A stretch of DNA of 64,000 nt from positions 434,001 through 498,000 of the forward strand of contig NZ_CP012831.1 in NCBI RefSeq assembly GCF_001307275.1. Direction: 5' to 3'. The translations under genes were made by a program, and so were the position numbers. Below, piece by piece: positions 17,429 to 25,768 of this stretch (the stretch's first letter is position 1; the number at the start of each line of letters is the position of its first letter). This DNA is from Pseudomonas fluorescens (GTDB taxonomy: Bacteria; Pseudomonadota; Gammaproteobacteria; Pseudomonadales; Pseudomonadaceae). A model generated the notes under the pieces. The model was not told where the DNA came from. It worked only from the letters and a program-made list of their open reading frames with translations, and made no database searches.

Positions 17429-17758
17429 ATGAAACCAGAAGACACCCTCGAAGCGCTGCCCCCGGTTGACGACAACACCGTCACCCTGGACACCCCGATC
17501 ACCCGTGGCAAGACCGTCATCGACAGCATCACCCTGCGCAAACCGCAATCCGGCGAGCTGCGCGGCGTGCAGTTGGTCGAGCTGCTGAACATGGACGTAG
17601 CCACCCTCATCAAGATCCTGCCGCGCATCAGCAGCCCAGGCATCACCGCCCCCGAAGCCGCCACTATGGACCCGGCCGACCTCCTCGCCTGTGGCAGCAA
17701 GATCTCCGGTTTTTTGTTGCAGAAGTCGGTGAAGACGGACGCGTCCCTCGTTGCGTAG
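17429..17758 (+). CDS. E: tail assembly chaperone gpE (unshifted product)
   Basis: The 109-residue product starts MKPEDTLEALPPVDDNTVTLD and has the gpE family core KPQSGELRGVQLVELLNMDV. Together with the frameshifted E+E' it chaperones the tape measure protein during tail assembly. The slippery site lies near codon 96. Confidence 0.95.
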   Translation: MKPEDTLEALPPVDDNTVTLDTPITRGKTVIDSITLRKPQSGELRGVQLVELLNMDVATLIKILPRISSPGITAPEAATMDPADLLACGSKISGFLLQKSVKTDASLVA

Positions 17759-17886
17759 AAGACGCCATGGCCGACCTGGCCGTGGTTTTTCACTGGGCAC
17801 CGGCTGACATGGACCAGCTGGGCCTTCAAGAGCTGATGGAGTGGCGCGAGCGCGCCCGGGTGCGGAGTTCCACCGATGGCGAATGA
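17429..17886 (+). CDS. E+E': tail assembly chaperone gpE+E' by -1 frameshift
   Basis: The heptamer T TTT TTG at 17710-17716 is in the correct phase of E for a -1 slip (codons TTT TTG re-pair as TTT TTT). Reading then continues from 17716 through VAEVGEDGRVPRCVEDAMAD to a TGA at 17884-17886. That adds 56 residues, for a fusion of about 152. The E' tail contains MADLAVVFHWAPADMDQLGLQ, the conserved GpE block, and overlaps the start of T by 11 bp. P2 uses the same heptamer, and the -1 fusion is conserved in long-tailed phages. Confidence 0.9.
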
Positions 17887-20821
17887 CTTAAAACTTCAGG
17901 TGCTACTCAATGCCATCGATAAGGCGAGCGGCCCCCTGAAGGCCATCAACAACGGCAGCATCGGGGCCGCCCGCGCCCTCAAGGAAGCCCGCGACCGCCT
18001 CAAGGAACTCAACGCTCAACAGAAGGACGTCAGCGCCTGGCGCACCCAGCGCGCTGCCGCCGAGCAAACCGAGCAAGCCCTCATCGCCGCCCGCGACAAA
18101 GTCAGGGCCCTGTCCCAGCAGTTCGCCGCTACAGGCGCACCAACCAAGGCCATGACCAGGGACTTCCGTGCAGCCGTTCGCGAAGCGCAGAAGCTCAAGG
18201 AACAACATCAACAACAGGGCGAACAGCTCCAGGCCCTGCGCAGCAAACTGCAAGGCGCCGGTATCAGCACCAAGAACCTGAGCAGCCACGAACGCCAGCT
18301 GCGCGAGCAAATCAGCGCCACCAACGCCAGCATCAGCGAACAGGGCAAACGTCTGGTCGCGTTGAATGCTCAGCAAAAGCGCCTTGCCATCGAGCGCGCC
18401 AAGCTGGAGAAAACGCAGAACCTCGCCGGCAACATGGCTATGAACGGCGCCGCCGGCCTGGGTGTGGGATATGCAGCGAGTCGGCCGGTGGCTAAGGCCA
18501 TCGGTGCCTTTGCGCCAAACGAAGACTCGGCCACGCAACTCAAGGTTTCAATGATGGACGGCACCGGCAAGGTGTCTGAAGACTTCCAGAAAATCACCGA
18601 CCTGGCGACCAAGCTTGGCGACCGCCTGCCTGGTACCACGGCCGACTTCCAGGAAATGATGACCATGCTGCGGCGCCAGGGCCTGAGCGCGCAGAGCATC
18701 CTCGGCGGCACCGGTGAAGCGGCCGCGTACCTGGGCGTTCAATTGCAGATGCCCGTAACCGCCGCGGCTGAATTCGCCGCGAAGATGCAGGACGCGACTC
18801 GAACATCCGAAAAAGACATGATGGCGCTGATGGACATCATCCAGCGCGGGTTCTACTCCGGCGTAGACCCGACCAACATGCTCCAGGGTTTCAGCAAGAT
18901 CGCGCCGGTCATGGACACCATCAAGAAGTCGGGTATCGACGCCGCTGCCGAGCTGGCCCCGCTGCTGATCATGATGGACCAAGCTGGCATGGAAGGCGGT
19001 GCAGCCGGTAACGCCTACCGGAAGATCTTCCAGGCCGGCCTGGACAAGGACGGGATCAAGGACGTCAACAAAATCATGGAGCTGGAAGGCAAAAACATCC
19101 GCTTCAAGTTCACCGACAACAAAGGCAACTTCGCCGGCCTGGAGAACCTGTTCGCCCAGGTCGAAAAACTCAAATCACTGAACGACGAAGACCGCACGTC
19201 CACGATCAAACTGCTGTTCGGCGACGACTCCGAAACCATGACCACCTTGAACACCATGATGAACAAGGGAATCGCGGGTTATCGGGAAGTGCAACAAAAG
19301 CTTCAAAACCAGGCCGACTTGCGCAAGCGAGTCAACGAACAGCTCGCCACGCTCACCAACGTAATGGAGGCCGCAGAAGGCAGCTTCACCAACGCCCTGG
19401 CTGAGTTCGGCGCCGCCGTTGCGCCCGAGCTGAAACAGATCATCACCACCTTGGGAGAAGTCGCTAACAGCGTTGGCGCCTGGGCTCGTGAAAACCCGAG
19501 ACTGGCGGGCGGCCTGGTGAAGGTAGTAGCGGCCGTTGCCGGTCTGGCCTTCGTGTTTGGGGGCCTGGCCTTGACGATGGCGAGTCTGCTCGGCCCTTTC
19601 GCTATGGTGCGTTACGGCATGGGCATGTTTGGCATTCGCTTGGGCATCGTGAAAGCCCAACTGATAGGCACGCGCACCGCAGCAGCAGGCGCCGGAGCCA
19701 ACATTGGCAGGCTTGGGAAAGTCTGGCGGTCCCTGGTAGCCACTCGCTCGGCGGGTGGATTGCTCAGTGCGTTACCCGCTTTCGTCAGCAGCGCCCGCCT
19801 GGCTGCCGCCAGCGTGCTGCCGATGCTCGGTGGAGCGATCAGTGCCGTCGGTACCGCCATCATGGCGACGCCCATCGGCTGGCTGCTGGCGGCTATCGCC
19901 GCCCTGGTTGGTGCTGGTGTGTTGGTCTACAAGTACTGGAACCCCATCAAGGGCTTTTTCCTCGGTTTCTGGCAGGGGCTCGTCGGTGCCCTTCAACCCG
20001 TGCTCGATAGCTTTGCAGGCCTCGGCCAATCGCTGCTAAACCTGGGCCAAGTCGTCATGACGTTGCCAGGTGTCGGGGCAGCCTTGGAGCTTCTGGGTAG
20101 CATCGCTCGCCCGTTGTTCAGCTTGATCTCGGCTGGTGTCAGCAGTCTGATCAACTGGTTCGGCCAGCTACTCACTCCCGTCGAAGATGTCGGCGGCGCG
20201 GCTCAGTCAATGGGCGAGCGTTTTGGCGCAGTCATCGGCAACATGCTCAGCCTTTTGTTGGGTCTACCCGCACAGTTCGCTGAACTGGGTACGCAGATGA
20301 TTCAAGGCCTAGCAAATGGCATCACCAACAGCCTGACCGTAGCCAAGGAGGCCATTACCGGGGCAGGCGATGCGGTGATTGGTTGGTTCAAGGAAAAGCT
20401 CGACATCCACAGCCCCTCGCGTGTGTTCGCGGAGCTGGGCGGCTTCACCATGGCAGGCCTTGCTCAGGGGCTTGAGGGCAGCCAGAACGGGCCGCTGAGC
20501 GCCATGACCAGCCTGAGCAAACAACTCACGGCAGCCGGCACACTGGCCCTCGGCGCAACCGCCATGCCTCTGGCCGCCATGCCGTTGCCGCAATTTCCGG
20601 TCGGGGCTGCCGGTGCCTCTTCGTTGTCGATCGATGATCGTGCGCCCATCAGCCCTGCACCGGCGCCGGTTCATGACAGCCACGACACCTACGAAATCAA
20701 CATCCACACCACGCCAGGCATGGACGCCCAGGCGATCAGCCGCGCCGTGCGGGCCGAGCTGGCGCGTATCGCTAGCGAGAAAGCCGCACGCCAGCGCAGC
20801 AAACTGTCAGATCTGGAGTAA
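17876..20821 (+). CDS. T: tail tape measure protein (P2 gpT)
   Basis: The 981-residue protein sets tail length. The N-terminal 190 residues are almost continuous coiled coil. A TP901-type tape measure core follows (residues about 225-430, e.g. FAPNEDSATQLKVSMMD, NAYRKIFQAG). Hydrophobic helices lie near 540-580 and 640-690, and the C-terminus has LDIHSPSRVFAELGG, the common tape-measure end motif. It is the longest virion gene, as usual. Confidence 0.97.
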   Translation: MANDLKLQVLLNAIDKASGPLKAINNGSIGAARALKEARDRLKELNAQQKDVSAWRTQRAAAEQTEQALIAARDKVRALSQQFAATGAPTKAMTRDFRAAVREAQKLKEQHQQQGEQLQALRSKLQGAGISTKNLSSHERQLREQISATNASISEQGKRLVALNAQQKRLAIERAKLEKTQNLAGNMAMNGAAGLGVGYAASRPVAKAIGAFAPNEDSATQLKVSMMDGTGKVSEDFQKITDLATKLGDRLPGTTADFQEMMTMLRRQGLSAQSILGGTGEAAAYLGVQLQMPVTAAAEFAAKMQDATRTSEKDMMALMDIIQRGFYSGVDPTNMLQGFSKIAPVMDTIKKSGIDAAAELAPLLIMMDQAGMEGGAAGNAYRKIFQAGLDKDGIKDVNKIMELEGKNIRFKFTDNKGNFAGLENLFAQVEKLKSLNDEDRTSTIKLLFGDDSETMTTLNTMMNKGIAGYREVQQKLQNQADLRKRVNEQLATLTNVMEAAEGSFTNALAEFGAAVAPELKQIITTLGEVANSVGAWARENPRLAGGLVKVVAAVAGLAFVFGGLALTMASLLGPFAMVRYGMGMFGIRLGIVKAQLIGTRTAAAGAGANIGRLGKVWRSLVATRSAGGLLSALPAFVSSARLAAASVLPMLGGAISAVGTAIMATPIGWLLAAIAALVGAGVLVYKYWNPIKGFFLGFWQGLVGALQPVLDSFAGLGQSLLNLGQVVMTLPGVGAALELLGSIARPLFSLISAGVSSLINWFGQLLTPVEDVGGAAQSMGERFGAVIGNMLSLLLGLPAQFAELGTQMIQGLANGITNSLTVAKEAITGAGDAVIGWFKEKLDIHSPSRVFAELGGFTMAGLAQGLEGSQNGPLSAMTSLSKQLTAAGTLALGATAMPLAAMPLPQFPVGAAGASSLSIDDRAPISPAPAPVHDSHDTYEINIHTTPGMDAQAISRAVRAELARIASEKAARQRSKLSDLE

Positions 20822-20826
20822 TCCCC

Positions 20827-21267
20827 ATGATGCTTGCCTTGGGCATGTTCGTGTTCAGCCTGTCCACCGCCGCTTACCAAAAGCTGCAACGCCAAACCGA
20901 ATGGCGCCATGCGAGCAACAGCCGCGTCGGCGCCGCTCCGGCTCGGCAGTTTGTCGGTCGCGGCGACGACACCATCACCCTGCCCGGCGTCATCCTGCCG
21001 GAACTGGCCGGCAGCGCCTTGAGCCTCGACGCCCTGCGCCTGATGGCAAACACCGGCAGGGCGTGGCCGATGGTTGAAGGCAGCGGCCGAATCTACGGCC
21101 TGTGGATTATCGATGGCCTGAGCGAAACCAAAACGCTGTTCTTCCGTGACGGCACGCCTCGGCGTATTGAATTCACGATCAACCTCAAGCGCATCGATGA
21201 CGACCGGATCGATCTCCTCGGCGCTGGCACCAGCGCAGGCGTCAACATCTTGAGGGCGTTGCTGTGA
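20827..21267 (+). CDS. U: tail terminator/tail protein U (P2 gpU)
   Basis: The 146-residue protein has the gpU pattern: MFVFSLSTAAYQKLQRQTEWRHASN at the start, FVGRGDDTITLPGVILPE and RRIEFTINLKRIDDD at the end. A GGAG lies 8 bp before the first of two adjacent ATGs. Confidence 0.96.
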   Translation: MMLALGMFVFSLSTAAYQKLQRQTEWRHASNSRVGAAPARQFVGRGDDTITLPGVILPELAGSALSLDALRLMANTGRAWPMVEGSGRIYGLWIIDGLSETKTLFFRDGTPRRIEFTINLKRIDDDRIDLLGAGTSAGVNILRALL

Positions 21268-22523
21268 TTGATGCGACCCTGTCGAAGGTTACCGGCTACG
21301 TCGAAGATCTGGTCGAACGCTACCGCCGCGATGCTGCCTACCCGGTGCCGGCGTTTCGAATCACGGTCGATGGCAACGACATCGCCCAGTTGATCAGTCC
21401 ACGGCTGATGAGCCTGGAGCTGACCGACAATCGCGGGATCGAGGCAGACCAACTCAGCATCACCCTCAGCGACCACGACGGCCTGCTGGCGATCCCGCCC
21501 AAGGGCGCGGTCATTCGGTTGTGGCTGGGTTGGAGCGACACAGGCTTGGTGGACAAAGGCACCTATACCGTCGATGAAACCGAGCATAGCGGTGCTCCGG
21601 ACGTGCTGAGCATTCGCGCTCGCTCTGCCGACTTGCGCAAAGGCCTGAAGACCAAGCGCGAGCGCAGTTGGAGCAACACCACCCTCGGCGACGTCCTGGG
21701 CGACATCGCCCTGGGCAACGGCCTCACGGCCACTATCGCCGGCGCCCTGGACGGTTTGCCTATCCTGCAGTTGGACCAGGCCAACGAGTCCGATGCCAAC
21801 CTCATCAGCCGCGTAGGGGAAGAATTCGATGCGGTGGTCACCGTCAAGGCCGGCTGCCTGCTGTGCCTGCCGGCGGGCGGCGGCAAGACTGCCACCGGCG
21901 CTGAGCTGCCGCATATAACCCTCACCCGCGTCGATGGCGACCAACACCGTTATCTGCAAGCTGACCGCGACAACTACGACGGTGTGCGCGCCTATTTTTA
22001 CGACGTGAACAGTGCGAAGAAACAGGAGGCCATCGCCGGCGGTGGCGAGAACCTCAAAGACCTGCGCCATACCTTCAGCGACCGCCAGTCCGCCCTGCGC
22101 GCTGCCCGGGCGGAATTCAACCGACTGCAACGTGGCAGCGCGACGCTGAGCTACACCCTCGCCCGGGGTCGGCCTGACCTGATTCCCGAACTGACCTACA
22201 CGCTCCAGGGCGTGAAGCCGGAGATTGACGAGATCATCTGGTACGGCGGAAACGTGCAGCACACCCTGAGCCCGGACAATGGATACACCGTCAGCCTGGA
22301 GCTGGAGAGCAAGTTGCCCGAGGATACGGTTGAGGGATTGGCCGAGGAAAACAAAGGGGATTACACAGGGATCATCGCGTACTACCGCGACAAGAAAACC
22401 GGGAAGGAAAAGACTGTAACGGCGGGAGATCAGAGTAAGCCGAGGCGGTTGCGGTGGTTGTATGCTTCGGAGAAGACAGCAAAGAGAGCGGTTGATCGGG
22501 AATACAGAAGAATGAAGAAGTAG
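21264..22523 (+). CDS. D: baseplate hub protein / late control protein D (P2 gpD)
   Basis: The 419-residue protein is the hub to which spike gpV attaches (P2 gpD, VgrG gp27-like). Diagnostic parts are PAFRITVDGNDIAQLISPRLMSLELTDNRG, RERSWSNTTLGDVL and GGNVQHTLSPDNGYT. It begins with GTG overlapping the U TGA. It is the last virion gene, and the AT-rich cargo gene follows after 51 bp. Confidence 0.97.
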   Translation: MIDATLSKVTGYVEDLVERYRRDAAYPVPAFRITVDGNDIAQLISPRLMSLELTDNRGIEADQLSITLSDHDGLLAIPPKGAVIRLWLGWSDTGLVDKGTYTVDETEHSGAPDVLSIRARSADLRKGLKTKRERSWSNTTLGDVLGDIALGNGLTATIAGALDGLPILQLDQANESDANLISRVGEEFDAVVTVKAGCLLCLPAGGGKTATGAELPHITLTRVDGDQHRYLQADRDNYDGVRAYFYDVNSAKKQEAIAGGGENLKDLRHTFSDRQSALRAARAEFNRLQRGSATLSYTLARGRPDLIPELTYTLQGVKPEIDEIIWYGGNVQHTLSPDNGYTVSLELESKLPEDTVEGLAEENKGDYTGIIAYYRDKKTGKEKTVTAGDQSKPRRLRWLYASEKTAKRAVDREYRRMKK

Positions 22524-22574
22524 CGCATAGCCACCAATCTGCTATCTTGGCTTGTAATGTCAAGGAGCCGGATA

Positions 22575-23948
22575 ATGAATCTTATTACTACTGAAGAATT
22601 GGACGCAACACTTGAAGAGTATGACGCCAAACTGCCTAAAATTGACGGCATTAAAAGTATCCTTTGGAAAACTACCAATCAGTGTCAAGTACTTCTAAAT
22701 GAATCAGCAGCCATCACCAAGCCTGTTAAAATAACCGGTGCAGCAAAACGCTTTACACCCAACGGTCTTTTTTATTTAGAGTATCTCAGCTTTAATGGCA
22801 CAAGCCCAAGACTTGCGAACTCCCTAACTGTAATTGTAAAGCCCGTTGACGCCCCCATATTTACGCTCAAACTCAAATCTAATAAAGACACCACATTTAG
22901 TTTTGGGTTTGTTCGTAAGTTCTGTGAATGGTTCGAAATTTACAGCACTGTATCCAGCCCTAAACCACTTCTAACCAAAATCAATGTTTACGGCACCGAC
23001 TCCGTACAACTGACAAATTTTGCAAATGACATAGAATTCATCATACATTCTCGCGACAACTTTGAATCCATAAAAGAAGAACTTAAAAAAGAAATCACCG
23101 ACTCCACAACCAAACATATAGCACTAACAGAACAAAACACCGAGCTAAACAGAACAGTAACAACATACCACCTCGAACTAAACCGTCTTGAAAAATTACT
23201 TGAAAACTCACAAACACAGCTACAAGAAGAAAGCTCAAAACTAATCCAATTAAAACTCGAAGCCAATCATGCGGAAGAGAGGCTAACATCAGCTTCGAAC
23301 AACATCACACAACTACAAGAAACTTCCGACGAACTAAACAAGAATATATCCGTATTAAATAGCGAACTGAAAAAACTGACCTCCGACAAGAATCTAATAT
23401 CAGATGAATACGGACCTTACGTGAAGGAAGGAAGTTCACAGGCAAAAGTTTATTCAGCCCTTATGACTATTCCACTAGCAGCTATTTTCTTTTCGATTTA
23501 TCAGCTATATGCTGGAGCTAGCAAGCTCCTTGCTACCGAAAACCAATCAGCTATAGAAATATTAGCAGCCTTTATCCTGAGAATCCCTTTTGCAGCCATA
23601 TTTGGAGTAGCGATTTATTACAGCTGGAAAATAGCAAGCGCAATGATCCAGCGAGTATTCAAGATCCATAGCGACCGCCTAACACTAGCTAAGCTCTTAG
23701 TCGTTGCACGGGAAACCGTTCATTCATCTGCTAAAAATCTATCTATTACGGACCACGAAAAATTTCAAGAACAGACCTCACTTAAAATTGAAGTTCTAAA
23801 AAGCCACATGGCTCGCGATCTCAATGAAGGCTTTTCTTACAAACCCGTACCTAACCAGAAACAAACCGTAAAAGAAGCTTCAGCTGAGGCTTCACCGGAA
23901 GCAGTTAATGATGAGCTTGTTCCACAGGACCTAAGGAGCCCTGCTTAA
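22575..23948 (+). CDS. coiled-coil membrane protein of unknown function (prophage cargo)
   Basis: The 457-residue protein has no family I recognise. Residues 1-165 look beta-rich and globular; about 170-285 form a long heptad coiled coil rich in Leu, Glu, Lys and Asn; two transmembrane segments follow (about 295-317 and 330-352); the last 100 residues are soluble with a Glu/Pro tail. The ATG at 22575 has AAGGAG 7 bp upstream; an ATG at 22557 lies too close to it. The gene is strongly AT-rich against GC-rich gene D and has its own terminator, so it is an acquired, independently transcribed unit. Membrane-anchored coiled-coil proteins of this size occur among abortive-infection genes, but nothing in the sequence proves such a role. 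Confidence 0.85.
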   Translation: MNLITTEELDATLEEYDAKLPKIDGIKSILWKTTNQCQVLLNESAAITKPVKITGAAKRFTPNGLFYLEYLSFNGTSPRLANSLTVIVKPVDAPIFTLKLKSNKDTTFSFGFVRKFCEWFEIYSTVSSPKPLLTKINVYGTDSVQLTNFANDIEFIIHSRDNFESIKEELKKEITDSTTKHIALTEQNTELNRTVTTYHLELNRLEKLLENSQTQLQEESSKLIQLKLEANHAEERLTSASNNITQLQETSDELNKNISVLNSELKKLTSDKNLISDEYGPYVKEGSSQAKVYSALMTIPLAAIFFSIYQLYAGASKLLATENQSAIEILAAFILRIPFAAIFGVAIYYSWKIASAMIQRVFKIHSDRLTLAKLLVVARETVHSSAKNLSITDHEKFQEQTSLKIEVLKSHMARDLNEGFSYKPVPNQKQTVKEASAEASPEAVNDELVPQDLRSPA

Positions 23949-23975
23949 CGCGACTAGTCAGCGTTGTCGTAGGAA

Positions 23976-24003
23976 AACCCGGCTCATGGCCGGGTTAGTT
24001 TTA
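23976..24003 (+). terminator. intrinsic terminator after the coiled-coil cargo gene
   Basis: An 8-bp perfect stem AACCCGGC/GCCGGGTT with a TCATG loop is followed by AGTTTTAC, 27 bp after the stop codon. It separates this gene from the convergent small gene. Confidence 0.75.
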
Positions 24004-24162
24004 CTTGGGGGTAAGCAGTACATTAAGAAAACGAATCAAGTCTTGCTGACTAATCTCGTCGAGCAGCCTGAATAGCTGAACAAATTTCAGTTCACGCTCA
24101 TTCAACTCAGACCATCCAACTGCTTCTAATTGATCGACATCTACCTTATTCATCACCGACAT
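24001..24162 (-). CDS. 53-residue protein of unknown function
   Basis: A short leftward frame runs from ATG at 24162 to TAA at 24001-24003. The product starts MSVMNKVDVDQLEAVGWSEL and continues as an amphipathic helical protein with LKFVQLFRLLDEI and LIRFLNVLL. GGAG stands 6 bp before the ATG. Codon use is sensible and the frame fills the space between two terminating genes, so I take it as real. It lies downstream of the repressor operon on the same strand. The repeated GGTACCAAC motif lies just upstream. Function unknown. Confidence 0.6.
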   Translation of the reverse strand: MSVMNKVDVDQLEAVGWSELNERELKFVQLFRLLDEISQQDLIRFLNVLLTPK

Positions 24163-24192
24163 GTGTCACTCCATTCAACACGTTCGGGCGCC

Positions 24193-24214
24193 CGGTACCA
24201 ACATCGGTACCAAC
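24193..24214. promoter_or_regulatory. two CGGTACCAAC repeats, 12 bp apart
   Basis: Two copies of CGGTACCAAC start at 24193 and 24205, a little over one helical turn apart, about 30 bp upstream of the 53-residue gene. Read on the minus strand the motif is GTTGGTACC, and GTTGGTAC also forms the inverted repeat at the int-dusA junction. This suggests one regulator or recombination factor binds both places. Confidence 0.5.
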
Positions 24215-24291
24215 CAAAGCACCCGGGGAGTGCGTCATTCTCAGCATGTTTGGGTGTGTCACCAGCCCATCGGAAAAAATTTTATTGCAAA

Positions 24292-24636
24292 TTACGCACC
24301 GGCGCAGAGCGCCTGCGCACGTTGGACGATATCGCTGTAGTCCATTTTTATGGATGGCATCGTAGGGTTGGGTTTGGTGATGTCATGGCCGTCAGACCAA
24401 CCGCGATCTTTTGCCTGACTCCGTGCACTACCGCTCAACGCATAGACAGTCCCATCCGAGGTTCGGGCCAACGCCTTGGGCGACGGTCCGAAGCACAGCA
24501 GCTCAACGCTATCGACCGTAAACGGCCAAGCATCTCCGTAGTCCTTGCTCGAAACCTTCTGGGTCTTCTCCTGGGCACCACACACGCCCGAAGCCAACAT
24601 TGCCAGCACCATGACTGATGTCGTCATCCTTTTCAT
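24292..24636 (-). CDS. secreted DUF2511-family protein
   Basis: The 114-residue protein has a Sec signal peptide (MKRMTTSVMVLAMLASGVCGAQ, cleavage near residue 20-21) and a small periplasmic domain with the DUF2511/YebY pattern: KDYGDAWPFTVDSVELLCFG, then GTVYALSGSA, and a Cys near the C-terminus. It follows the repressor gene by 11 bp on the same strand, so it is probably expressed in the lysogen. That makes it a candidate lysogenic-conversion gene acting in the envelope. Exact role unknown. Confidence 0.75.
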   Translation of the reverse strand: MKRMTTSVMVLAMLASGVCGAQEKTQKVSSKDYGDAWPFTVDSVELLCFGPSPKALARTSDGTVYALSGSARSQAKDRGWSDGHDITKPNPTMPSIKMDYSDIVQRAQALCAGA

Positions 24637-24647
24637 GCCACAACTCC

Positions 24648-24980
24648 TTATCTTTTAACTGTAAAAGCCCTAAGTAGGCGCATCACCGCGCCTTTGTCCT
24701 CATCGTCCAGGCTGCGCACATGCATTACGATTTCCAAGTCATCGTCGGACAGCTGATTTTCTCCCACAGATGAGCGCTGGCCGGTCACCACGTAAAGAAC
24801 ATCCACCCCTTGTTCAGCAACTGCCGCCAGGTAACTGGCATCCGGGCTGCGCTCGCCCTTCTCATAGTTGTACTGACTGTTTTTCGAGGCGCCAGCCTTC
24901 GCCGCGAACTCGGTCTGATTGAAGCCCAAGCGCTCGCGCTCTTCTTTTAGGCGATCACCAATTCCCACAAACGTCTCCAT
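24648..24980 (-). CDS. prophage repressor, XRE/Cro-CI family
   Basis: The 110-residue protein starts METFVGIGDRLKEERERLGFNQ and has a helix-turn-helix at about residues 20-45 (NQTEFAAKAGASKNSQYNYEKGERSP). It lacks a LexA/CI-type cleavage domain, so induction would need another factor. It is divergent from the Cro-like gene, with a palindromic operator in between. The ATG at 24980 matches family N-termini; an upstream codon at 25001 lies inside the operator. Confidence 0.9.
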   Translation of the reverse strand: METFVGIGDRLKEERERLGFNQTEFAAKAGASKNSQYNYEKGERSPDASYLAAVAEQGVDVLYVVTGQRSSVGENQLSDDDLEIVMHVRSLDDEDKGAVMRLLRAFTVKR

Positions 24981-24986
24981 GACGAT

Positions 24987-25015
24987 TTGACATTCCCACA
25001 ATCATGGGAAATACT
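24987..25015 (+). promoter_or_regulatory. early promoter with operator palindrome in its spacer
   Basis: TTGACA (24987-24992) is followed after 17 bp by AATACT (25010-25015), a good sigma-70 promoter for the Cro-like gene. The spacer is almost exactly filled by the palindrome TTCCCA-N6-TGGGAA (24993-25010). A second TTCCCACAA half-site copy lies at 24962-24970 inside the start of the repressor gene. Repressor bound here would block the rightward promoter. Confidence 0.75.
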
Positions 25016-25024
25016 TCGCCTGTC

Positions 25025-25044
25025 ATCACACGAAATCACACGAA
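25025..25044 (+). repeat. perfect 10-bp tandem repeat ATCACACGAA
   Basis: Two head-to-tail copies of ATCACACGAA lie in the 5' leader of the Cro-like gene, one helical turn apart. They could be a second binding site in the switch region, for example for the Cro-like product. Confidence 0.55.
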
Positions 25045-25052
25045 ACGAGACT

Positions 25053-25265
25053 ATGCCGAACGCATACCCCACGGAGCAAGCTTGCCGAAAGGCACGTGAG
25101 CGCCTCACGCATCAAGGCCTCTCGGCCAAAGACTGGGCCGATCAGCACAACTTGACCCCGTCCACGGTGTACGCCGTGTTGAACGGACAGAAGAAATGCC
25201 TGCGGGGTGAGTCCCACCGCGCAGCGGTGTTGCTCGGTATCAAAGACGGCGTCCTCACAAATTAG
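25053..25265 (+). CDS. Cro-like DNA-binding protein (BcepMu gp16-like)
   Basis: The 70-residue protein has the small helix-turn-helix of the phage-associated BcepMu gp16 family (KARERLTHQGLSAKDWADQH, TPSTVYAVLNGQKKCLRGESHRAAVLLGIKDG). As first gene of the rightward early unit opposite the repressor, it is the likely Cro/Ner counterpart. The start at 25053 has only a weak AAACGAGA leader. Confidence 0.8.
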   Translation: MPNAYPTEQACRKARERLTHQGLSAKDWADQHNLTPSTVYAVLNGQKKCLRGESHRAAVLLGIKDGVLTN

Positions 25266-25294
25266 GCCCGTTGGCTCAGGTAGGAAACCAGAAG

Positions 25295-25768
25295 ATGAAA
25301 CGTTCAGTTCTAGCCAACCGCAAAGACGTAGTCAGCGCCGTCATTGCTGCGTACCCCGGGGGCCGGCATTACGCTGCGGCTGACCTTGGAATGCCGATCA
25401 AGAAGTTTGATAACCAGGCCTATGAGAACGCTGGCAGCCGGCCTCTGAGCGACGAACATATCCATCGCCTCGAGCAAATTGCAGGTACGTCATATCTCGC
25501 GGATTACATCACCGGCATGTATGGCGGCATGTTTGTGCCCGTCGCGGTGCCTGGAACGCTGGATAACGTCGAGCTGTACAACCGCTCGGTAAGAGCCGCC
25601 GCCAAGCGTGGGTTGGTTGACCAGATCATTGCCCAAGCGCTGGACGACGGTGTCATTGAGCATGGTGAGGCCGAAGTAATCGTGTCAGCCCTGATGAAGT
25701 ACATGTCCGCGCGCTACGCCGAGGTGCTAGCGACCATTCAACTGCACGGCCGGGGGTTCGCTGGGTGA
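25295..25768 (+). CDS. phage regulatory protein, YmfL/CII-like
   Basis: The 157-residue protein has a helix-turn-helix-like N-terminal half (RKDVVSAVIAAYPGGRHYAAADLGMPIKKFDNQAYEN) with the YmfL-type motif NQxYE and the block IAGTSYLADYI. A helical C-terminal half follows (VELYNRSVRAAAKRGLVDQII). The ATG at 25295 has AGGAAA 10 bp upstream. It is probably a CII-type early regulator; the exact target is unknown. Confidence 0.75.
   Translation: MKRSVLANRKDVVSAVIAAYPGGRHYAAADLGMPIKKFDNQAYENAGSRPLSDEHIHRLEQIAGTSYLADYITGMYGGMFVPVAVPGTLDNVELYNRSVRAAAKRGLVDQIIAQALDDGVIEHGEAEVIVSALMKYMSARYAEVLATIQLHGRGFAG

Noticed and set aside
24130..24618. Rightward frame opposite the DUF2511 gene
   Set aside because: The minus-strand protein has a signal peptide and a family match; this frame has neither.
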